NCBI GenBank assembly: GCA_903889245.1
Contig: CAISWQ010000122.1
Coordinates: 1-35,416, forward strand
DNA: 35,416 nt
Origin: an uncultured Lentisphaerota bacterium
Lineage (GTDB): Bacteria > Verrucomicrobiota > Kiritimatiellia > CAIQIC01
Direction: 5' to 3'
How positions within the stretch are numbered: the first letter of the stretch is position 1; each line of letters opens with the position of its first letter. The notes under the pieces are model-generated. The model made no database searches and had not been told where the DNA came from. It was given only the letters and a program-made list of their open reading frames with translations. This document shows, piece after piece, positions 8,133 through 14,517 of the stretch. The position numbers and the translations under genes are program-made.

Positions 8133-8190
8133 GGCGCTGCGACGCAGCGCCCTCCAGTGTTATTCTGGAGGGCGGCGGGCCTCCGCCGCC
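8133..8190. repeat. Three nested hairpins between convergent genes
   Basis: Stems at 8133-8151 (9 bp, 1-nt centre), 8150-8172 (CCCTCCAG/CTGGAGGG) and 8171-8190 (8 bp, 4-nt loop). They share the CTGGAGGGCGGCG block with 18537-18561. They could act as a bidirectional terminator for the flanking convergent genes, but there is no T-tract. Confidence 0.75.
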
Positions 8191-8247
8191 GATCCATGAT
8201 CCAGCGTTCTTAATTCTCCCGGCGGTCGAGCCGACTCCACTGCACCC

Positions 8248-8586
8248 TCACTCGCAGTGGAAGACTTCCTCGGCGCTGGCCCACCACTCGCCGGCGGCGC
8301 AGTCGGGCAACGGCTGCTGGCAGGGCTTGCAGACCGCCCACCAGCGCTGCGTTTCGGCATCGGCCGCCATCTTGGTCATGTCGCCGGCGAAGTCGCTGCC
8401 GGTGTACTCGAAGTAGCTGAACAGATAGAAATTCCCATCCGGCATTTTCCGCAGGTAGATCGAGTAGTTCTGGATGTGGCACTGCCTGATCATCTTCAAC
8501 ACGCCGGGCCAGACGGCGGCGTGCAGGCGTTTGTATTCGTCGAGCTTCTCCGGCTTGACGCCGATGATGGATCCGTAGCGTTGCAT
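8248..8586 (-). CDS. rhaM: L-rhamnose mutarotase
   Basis: 112 aa, the usual size of L-rhamnose mutarotases, which interconvert alpha and beta anomers of L-rhamnose. The motif EYKRLHAAVWPGV places a histidine at position 22, the position of the catalytic His of E. coli RhaM. IYLRKMPDGNFYLFSYFEY, TQRWW and the closing EVFH also follow the family. TAAAGGAGGA lies directly upstream and overlaps the stop codon of the preceding gene, 11 bp away, so it is the second gene of an operon with the pectate-lyase-fold protein. No signal peptide; cytoplasmic. Confidence 0.95.
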   Translation of the reverse strand: MQRYGSIIGVKPEKLDEYKRLHAAVWPGVLKMIRQCHIQNYSIYLRKMPDGNFYLFSYFEYTGSDFAGDMTKMAADAETQRWWAVCKPCQQPLPDCAAGEWWASAEEVFHCE

Positions 8587-8597
8587 GTCGTCCTCCT

Positions 8598-10868
8598 TTA
8601 TTCAGCCGGTGAGCCGCGCTGATAGAGCACGGGTCGCTCCAGCGGCGGGAACTTGAACTCCACGCCGCCGGTCGGGCGCTCGATCAGCATGTGCCACAGG
8701 CGCGGATCGGTGCTGCCCTCCCAATGGCTCAAGCTCTTGGAGCCGATCTTTGTCGGGCCGTCCACGCCGTTGGCAAAAAGAAAATTCGGCGTTCGTTCGA
8801 ATACAAACAGCGCGGCGCCCTCGCGCCCCTTGCCGTTACCGCCGTGGCCAAACACGCGGATGTGGTCGCAGTCGCTGATCGCGAGCATCGGCTTGTTGCC
8901 CTCATACTTGGTGCCGAAGAAGCTGACGTGCTGCGCGCCGCGCAGTTCGCTGCTCACCTGCTGCACGCTGTACTGATAGAAGCGCAGTGGCCCCGGCGTG
9001 TGCTCGATCAGCGGCCGGGCGGCCGCGTCGCGGAAGTTGTACCAGTTGCCGCCGCCGTGGCCGCTGATGAGCACCGGCGCGGGTTGGAGGGTAGCGGTGC
9101 CATGGATTTCCACGCTGCGGAAGATCGAGCGGCCGCCACAACGCCAGTGCAGCGACTGCGCGCCCAACACCTGGCGCGGATTGTAGAGCCCCAGGAAAGC
9201 CAACACGGTTTCGGCGTTTGCCGCATCCGCGGTGCGCACGAGCGGCGCGGGATGCGCGGCGTCGGCAAAGGCGCCGGTTGGCGACGGAAGCAGGAGCGAA
9301 ATGGTCTGCCCGACGCCGATCAGTTTCGTCCGCGGCTTCAATTCCAGCGTACGCGAGAGCAGATAGCAACCCTTGGGCAGGAAGACGATTTCGTGCGCGT
9401 CCACGGCGCGCTGGAGCGCGGCGGTGTCGTCGGCGCGGCCGTCGCCTTTCGCGTGGAAGGGCGCGTCCTTGACGTTCACCGCGCCGCGCGCCTCGAAGCT
9501 GGGGAACTGCACCGACCACAGATGCTGCGCCTGCAAACCGGCGGGCGGCGCTGCGTCCGGCTTCGTCACACACACCGTCGCGACGGGCTGGCCCTCCACA
9601 TAGACCGGGTAGCGATAGGCGCGTTGCTGATTCTCCTGCGGCCTGCCCGGCGCGGCGAACTGACGCACGTGCAGCCAGCCCCGCGGATGCCCCGCCAGCT
9701 CCAGCTTCTGTTCCGCGTCGGCGAAAATTTTCGTCGCGTTGCGCACAAAGACGTTGTCGAGATAGGCGCCGCGATCCGTCGCCACGACCACGCGTTCCGG
9801 CTGCGCCAGCGCCGCGCCGGCGAATTCGATCTCGCCATCCACCAGCGTCAGCGCGCCGTGATTGGCCTGCAGGCCCTTGCCGACCTGGATCAGCGGACCG
9901 GCGCAGCGGTCGGCAAAAATCTTCAGGCCGACCGCGACGAGCGTCTGCCGGCTCGTGCTGCGGATCGCGGCCTCGGTCTGGCTGCGCAACGTGAAACCGG
10001 TGATCACCGGCGTGGGCTGCGTGCCGGACATATAGCCGGTGAAGTCGAGCCCGACGCGGCCGCCGACCACCGTCACACCCGCGCTGCTGCCGCCGGAGCC
10101 GATGCCGCCCTGGATGCCGGTCAGGCCGTGCGTCGCATCAATCGTGCAGTCCTCGATGGCCGAGCCTTCCGCCGCCTGATGCCGCAGCGCGACCGCGCCG
10201 GGGTTGCCCTCGCCGATGACAATATCCAGATTCGCCAAGACCTGGTTCATACCGATGTTGGGCTGCTCGACCTCCGGCGGCAGGCCGTCGCCGACGCGAT
10301 CCGCCGTGGTTGGGTTCAGGTAGCCGCGCGACCAGAAGTGGACAAAGATTTTCGGCTTGGCCGGGTCGCCGAAGCCGGCGGCGCGCGGCGCGAGCACGAG
10401 GCGCGGCCGCTGTGCGCCCGCGCGCGAACCGACGAGCATGATGGGAAACCGATTGCCGCCGAAGGTGCGGCCGTTCGTCCGCTGATAGAGCTGCTGCACG
10501 CAGGTCAACGTGTCCGAGAACAGATAGGTGCCCGGCGGAAAAAAGGAAGCCATCTGGTGATCACGGGCGAACAATACGGCCGCTTGAATGGCCTTGGTCG
10601 AGTCGCGCTGGCCCGTCGGGTCGGCGCGGAACGGACCGGCGGTCACATCCACGTAGCCAAGCGCGGCCAGCTTCTGGTTTGCCAGTTCCGACGGGACGGC
10701 GAGGTTGAGCAGATCCGGGAACGGCTCGCGGATCGTCGGGTGCGTGTACTGGAGATAGTTCTCGCCGCCGTTCTTCTGCTTGGCGGCCGGCGCCGACTGC
10801 GCGGCCAGTCCACAACCCAGCAGCAGGCACAAGGCCAGGGCCGATTTCCATCCGAAGTAAATTTTCAT
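8598..10868 (-). CDS. Secreted pectate-lyase-superfamily beta-helix protein, two-domain (GH55/rhamnogalacturonase-like)
   Basis: 756 aa from ATG10868, chosen because it begins a clear Sec signal (MKIYFGWKSALALCLLLGC, then GLAAQSA); an upstream ATG at 10937 would only add repeat-derived residues. Two pectate_lyase_3-type starts are visible: FRADPTGQRDSTKAIQAA at about residues 71-90 and HAKGDGRADDTAALQRA at about residues 465-485. This gives the twin right-handed beta-helix layout seen in GH55-like and rhamnogalacturonan-acting proteins. An aspartate-rich catalytic pair cannot be assigned with confidence. It is first in an operon with L-rhamnose mutarotase, which suggests action on a rhamnose-containing polymer. 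The alternative is a structural or binding beta-helix. Confidence 0.88.
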   Translation of the reverse strand: MKIYFGWKSALALCLLLGCGLAAQSAPAAKQKNGGENYLQYTHPTIREPFPDLLNLAVPSELANQKLAALGYVDVTAGPFRADPTGQRDSTKAIQAAVLFARDHQMASFFPPGTYLFSDTLTCVQQLYQRTNGRTFGGNRFPIMLVGSRAGAQRPRLVLAPRAAGFGDPAKPKIFVHFWSRGYLNPTTADRVGDGLPPEVEQPNIGMNQVLANLDIVIGEGNPGAVALRHQAAEGSAIEDCTIDATHGLTGIQGGIGSGGSSAGVTVVGGRVGLDFTGYMSGTQPTPVITGFTLRSQTEAAIRSTSRQTLVAVGLKIFADRCAGPLIQVGKGLQANHGALTLVDGEIEFAGAALAQPERVVVATDRGAYLDNVFVRNATKIFADAEQKLELAGHPRGWLHVRQFAAPGRPQENQQRAYRYPVYVEGQPVATVCVTKPDAAPPAGLQAQHLWSVQFPSFEARGAVNVKDAPFHAKGDGRADDTAALQRAVDAHEIVFLPKGCYLLSRTLELKPRTKLIGVGQTISLLLPSPTGAFADAAHPAPLVRTADAANAETVLAFLGLYNPRQVLGAQSLHWRCGGRSIFRSVEIHGTATLQPAPVLISGHGGGNWYNFRDAAARPLIEHTPGPLRFYQYSVQQVSSELRGAQHVSFFGTKYEGNKPMLAISDCDHIRVFGHGGNGKGREGAALFVFERTPNFLFANGVDGPTKIGSKSLSHWEGSTDPRLWHMLIERPTGGVEFKFPPLERPVLYQRGSPAE

Positions 10869-10903
10869 TGTCACCACGTTTTGATTCCAGTCGTCGCGCC
10901 AAC

Positions 10904-11089
10904 TTTTCCAAGGCTTGATGGCACCGCCAAAAGTCACAGCAGACGCCGCGTGAGGTCACGCGGCCTACAAAACCACAAAAAAGACCGCTGTTTCAAATGT
11001 TGGCCGGGTCTCCGACCCGGCGAATCAGACTTTTGTCGGCGCCATCCAAGGCTTGGAAATTTTGCTCTCTCTTTTTCCAAACCTTGGAA
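10904..11089. repeat. Palindromic array 3 (2 units plus a solitary degenerate unit)
   Basis: Centres at 11051 and 11082 (spacing 31), and a half-decayed unit centred at 10913 just upstream of the pectate-lyase-fold gene. A bipartite hairpin lies between them. Confidence 0.88.
10941..11023. repeat. Bipartite hairpin element, copy 1
   Basis: Hairpin GCCGCGTGAGGTCACGCGGC (10945-10964) and hairpin GCCGGGTC-TCC-GACCCGGC (11003-11021), joined by about 38 nt. Confidence 0.9.
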
Positions 11090-11119
11090 CTCACGCCGCC
11101 AAACGGTTGGCCATACGCC

Positions 11120-11716
11120 TTATTGTTTCCCCGCGCGCCAAGCTCGCCAGGCCGGGGCCAGCAACAGCCACGCGCCCCAGAGGGAGAGCAGGACCCAGAT
11201 GGTCGCGTGCGGCCCGATCTTGCGGCCCTCCGGTTTCCACGGCAACGGCAGGCGCAGCCATTCGTCGTACCACCAGTCCGGGAAAATGGCGACCTTGGGC
11301 ACCCACGGAATCAGCCAAGGGAAATGCCCGTGCGACACCAGATCGAAGAGCAGGTGCGCCAGTGCGCCCACCGCCAGGCTCATCACCACGGTGCGCCACG
11401 AACCAGCCGCCGTCACCAGAGCGGCCACCCCGCTGTTCCAAGCGGTGGCGAGAAAACCGCCGCTCTTCACCGGCGTCAAGCGCCGCGCGGTCCGACAGAC
11501 CAGATGACGCACCAGCAAGCCCAGCGGCAGGCCGAGCAGAGCGACTCCCAGCAGCGAGTGGCCGAGACCCTGACCGAAGTGGCCGCGACAAATTCCGATG
11601 AGGCCATCCACGAGATCGGGCAGCGCCGCACCCACACACAGCGCCGCCACCTCGAAGTGCCCGGGCCAGCGCCGCCACAACGGCGCGACGAAACCCTGGT
11701 GCGCTGGAAAAGTCAT
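11120..11716 (-). CDS. DUF457/DUF4184-like integral membrane protein (putative metal-dependent hydrolase)
   Basis: 198 aa. The ATG at 11716 overlaps the stop of the DUF4838 gene (ATGA), indicating translational coupling. The protein is mostly hydrophobic, with about five membrane segments. Polar motifs recall YdjM-like membrane-bound metal-dependent hydrolases: ALPDLVD (about 31-37), GHSLLGVAL (52-60) and LAHLLFDLVSHGHFPW (119-134), with repeated His and Asp residues. The function of this family is poorly defined. It is last in a four-gene operon. Confidence 0.82.
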   Translation of the reverse strand: MTFPAHQGFVAPLWRRWPGHFEVAALCVGAALPDLVDGLIGICRGHFGQGLGHSLLGVALLGLPLGLLVRHLVCRTARRLTPVKSGGFLATAWNSGVAALVTAAGSWRTVVMSLAVGALAHLLFDLVSHGHFPWLIPWVPKVAIFPDWWYDEWLRLPLPWKPEGRKIGPHATIWVLLSLWGAWLLLAPAWRAWRAGKQ

Positions 11717-14517
11717 CGGCACGGCAGCTTGTCCTTCTTCACCAGCTCGCGCGGGAGCAACAGCGCGTCGGGCGCGGCAGCGAGTACGTTGGGCGCGTTG
11801 AAAAACCAGAGCTGGCTGTGCGCGCGCGGCGAGAAGCCCCATACCTGCCCATCGGCGCCGGCAGGCACGCCGATGCTCACGACCTCGTCGTCCTGCGTCA
11901 CCTTGGCGATGACCTTGCCATCCGGGCCGAGCACGCTGTGCGGCCCGCCGTTCCAGAAATACTGCAACTCGCGTGTGCCCTTCGGCACATAAAAAAACAT
12001 CGCCTGCATCTGGCCCAGCGAGATGACCCGGCCGCCGCGTTTGTTCAGCAGCGTCGCGGCGCGGCCCGGCTCGACCTTGAACCGCCAGCCCGCGCCAGAA
12101 TCGTTGCCCTCGAAGAAATAGGTGCCGGCGCGCGGCACCGGCATGACCAGTTTGTGCGCCGCGCCATCCTGCGGCAGCGTGCCCGAAGCCACCACGTTGC
12201 TGCCGCCATCGCGCAGCCACCAGCGCGCCGCCGCGCGGTCGCGATACCACGCGATGACACCCGTGGTGAACTCTGCCTCAAGGGCCTCGCCGGCGCGGCT
12301 GTGCAGCGCGTAGGTCATCGCCCGCTGATAGGACTGGAGGCTCACGACGGGCTTCTGGTTGGTGAACGCGACCGGCACGAGGTCGCTGGAAAAATTCTGT
12401 TCCACTGCCGGCGTCGGCTGGAAGTATTCCAAGCCCTCACGGAACCATTGCGCCGTTTCCTCGCGCGTCACCGGCGTCTCGACCTGCCACGGCTTGGGCG
12501 TCTTGTCGTTGCGCAGCCAGTCGGGCTCGTCGAATTTCTTGGCGGCATCGCCGGCGAGCGAAGAACGCATCGCGGCCCAGTGGTTCATGTATTCATAGCG
12601 TGTGCGGTAGGCCAGCGTGAGAATGTCCACCGTAAGCTGCTTCTGCCGCGCCTTGTCCTTCTCGTGATCAAGCAGCCAGCGCAGGTGGACGTAGCGCAGG
12701 TAATGCTTGAGCTGGTCGAGCCGCGCGAGCACGTCGGGCCGGGCTTGCGCCAACCGCGTCGCCTCCCCGATGTCGCGCAATGCTTCGCCAATGAAACCGC
12801 GGCTGACCAGTGGCGCGCCATCCGGCGCGACGCGCTCGTAGTAGCGTCGCACTGCGGGCGCGGCGGGACCGAAGGCCTTGTCATAGAAATCCGCGAGCAG
12901 CGCCGGCACGTCCGCCGCCGGGTTCCAGAGCAGCTTGTTCGCGATGTAGTAGCCGCGCCCGTGGACGCCCCAGTTGTTGCCGCTCTCGGCGTCGAAACTG
13001 GTCGCGCCCGCCTTGAGGTAGCGGTCGAGCATCAGCTTCGTCCGCGTGAGGTTCGCGCCGTTGCCGCCGGGCAGCCGGTCGAAGTCCCAGAGCCAGACCG
13101 AGAAATATTCGTAGAAGCCCAGCCGCGCACAGGCCTTGGGCCACAGCTCCAGCAACTCGTCGTGCGTGTAACGTCCGCGGATGAAGCCCGCCGTGAGCTG
13201 CACGTAGACGTTCGGCTCCAGCTTGAACGACGGCGGCTCGCTGTGCTGGTTATAGGCGAGGCAGCCGACCATCTTGCCCGGATGTTGCTCCGCGACCGCC
13301 CGCGCCACGCTGTTGACCAGCGAGAAGACGCGGTCCGACACGCTGCCGAGCTTCGCGCAGTCTGCGCACTCGCACTGGCCGTCGCCATCGGAGCATTCCA
13401 TCGAGACCATTTCGCGGTCGGGATACTTCTCGAAGAAGCGCAACGCCCACCCGGCGGCCAGCCGCCGCACGTCTGGATTGCTCACGCACAACTGCTCGCC
13501 TCCGCGCTGGCCCTTCACCAGCGCCAGATATTCAGGATGCGCGGCGAACGCCGTCTTGTTGTCCGCGATGATCGCCTGCCACGCGTGCCCGGCATAGACG
13601 CGAAACGAACTTGCCATCAGGTTGTGCCGCGCCCACGCCTCATAGTCCTGCTGCGCGCTCCCGCCGCGCGGGTGGCCCTTGTCATGAAAAGCGCCGTAGC
13701 CATACCAGATCCGCCGCGCGAGGATGCGCGGCCGCTCGGCGACGTCGAGCGACACGCGCAAATTTTTCTCCGCCGGGATCACGGTCCATTCCGGCGCCGG
13801 GAAAAACCAGCGGCAGCCCAGTTCCTCCAGCAGCCGGAACGCCGCGTGTGAAGCACCCAGGTCCGTCGCCCCGATCAACCGCAAACGCTGCCGCTCGCTG
13901 CGGATGATGAACGCCTCGCGGCCATCAAAGGTGTTGCGGATTTCCAGTGCCTTGGCCAGCGCCGGGTCGGGGAACTCCGCCAGCGAACCGAGCACGATCC
14001 CGCACGAGCCATCGCCGGGCTGCACCGTGAACTGCGCGCCGCTGATGCGGCCGAGATAATCCGCCAATTCCGCCGCCACCACCTGCGTTGCGGCGGAGGC
14101 GTTCGTCGCGATGATGACCGGCTGCAGCGCCGCGCCCTCGCTGGCGAGCCGCGTCGTCGCCGCCCAGCTCGAATGCAAAATGAGGCCGTAGCCAACCAGC
14201 CTTTTCCAGGACCGCGGAGAACGGCCGTTGCCCTTGATCGGAATCCGGGGAGCGCACGCGCCCTCGGACAGGAGAGAAATCCAAGGCTTGGAAAATTTCG
14301 GGACGATTTTTCCAAGCCTTGGAAAAAACACGGCTGACTTTTTCCAACCCTTGGAAAAATCGGCCCTGTGACTTTCCAATCCTTGGAAAGGATAAACGTC
14401 AATCCCGCCGGGTCGGAGACCCGGCCTACAGATAATTCCAACGGATTCTATGCGGCTGGCTGTAGGCCGCGTGACCGCACGCGGCGTCTTCCAACTTGTG
14501 AAAAATAGCTGGCTCAT
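11713..14517 (-). CDS. DUF4838-domain protein, putative secreted glycoside hydrolase
   Basis: 934 aa if ATG14517 is used; this ATG overlaps the previous stop (ATGA) but lacks a clear Shine-Dalgarno. The first ~100 codons are then a bipartite hairpin plus four palindromic repeats read without a stop. A shorter protein starting at a non-ATG codon near 14200 is possible: WKRLVGYGLILHSSWAATT would be a compact signal peptide. An N-terminal alpha-glucuronidase/GH20-like accessory fold follows (IATNASAATQVVAAELADYL; GSCGIVLGS). The DUF4838 body includes ECSDGDGQCECADC, AYNQHSEPPS and FYEYFSVWLWDFDRLPGG. DUF4838 proteins accompany polysaccharide-degradation genes, but the reaction is unknown. A C-terminal beta-sandwich is likely. 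The gene is certain; the start is not. Confidence 0.86.
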   Translation of the reverse strand: MSQLFFTSWKTPRAVTRPTASRIESVGIICRPGLRPGGIDVYPFQGLESHRADFSKGWKKSAVFFPRLGKIVPKFSKPWISLLSEGACAPRIPIKGNGRSPRSWKRLVGYGLILHSSWAATTRLASEGAALQPVIIATNASAATQVVAAELADYLGRISGAQFTVQPGDGSCGIVLGSLAEFPDPALAKALEIRNTFDGREAFIIRSERQRLRLIGATDLGASHAAFRLLEELGCRWFFPAPEWTVIPAEKNLRVSLDVAERPRILARRIWYGYGAFHDKGHPRGGSAQQDYEAWARHNLMASSFRVYAGHAWQAIIADNKTAFAAHPEYLALVKGQRGGEQLCVSNPDVRRLAAGWALRFFEKYPDREMVSMECSDGDGQCECADCAKLGSVSDRVFSLVNSVARAVAEQHPGKMVGCLAYNQHSEPPSFKLEPNVYVQLTAGFIRGRYTHDELLELWPKACARLGFYEYFSVWLWDFDRLPGGNGANLTRTKLMLDRYLKAGATSFDAESGNNWGVHGRGYYIANKLLWNPAADVPALLADFYDKAFGPAAPAVRRYYERVAPDGAPLVSRGFIGEALRDIGEATRLAQARPDVLARLDQLKHYLRYVHLRWLLDHEKDKARQKQLTVDILTLAYRTRYEYMNHWAAMRSSLAGDAAKKFDEPDWLRNDKTPKPWQVETPVTREETAQWFREGLEYFQPTPAVEQNFSSDLVPVAFTNQKPVVSLQSYQRAMTYALHSRAGEALEAEFTTGVIAWYRDRAAARWWLRDGGSNVVASGTLPQDGAAHKLVMPVPRAGTYFFEGNDSGAGWRFKVEPGRAATLLNKRGGRVISLGQMQAMFFYVPKGTRELQYFWNGGPHSVLGPDGKVIAKVTQDDEVVSIGVPAGADGQVWGFSPRAHSQLWFFNAPNVLAAAPDALLLPRELVKKDKLPCR
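14279..14389. repeat. Palindromic array 4 (4 units)
   Basis: Centres at 14286, 14317, 14349 and 14381 (spacings 31, 32, 32). It lies in the open leader of the DUF4838 gene. Confidence 0.95.
14407..14487. repeat. Bipartite hairpin element, copy 2 (inverted)
   Basis: GCCGGGTC-GGA-GACCCGGC (14407-14425) and GCCGCGTG-ACCG-CACGCGGC (14466-14485), in the opposite orientation to copies 1 and 3. It lies at the 5' end of the DUF4838 frame. Confidence 0.9.

Noticed and set aside
8691-11507. 938-codon plus-strand open frame
   Set aside because: Runs antisense across the pectate-lyase-fold gene and into repeats; low-complexity composition and no recognisable domain.
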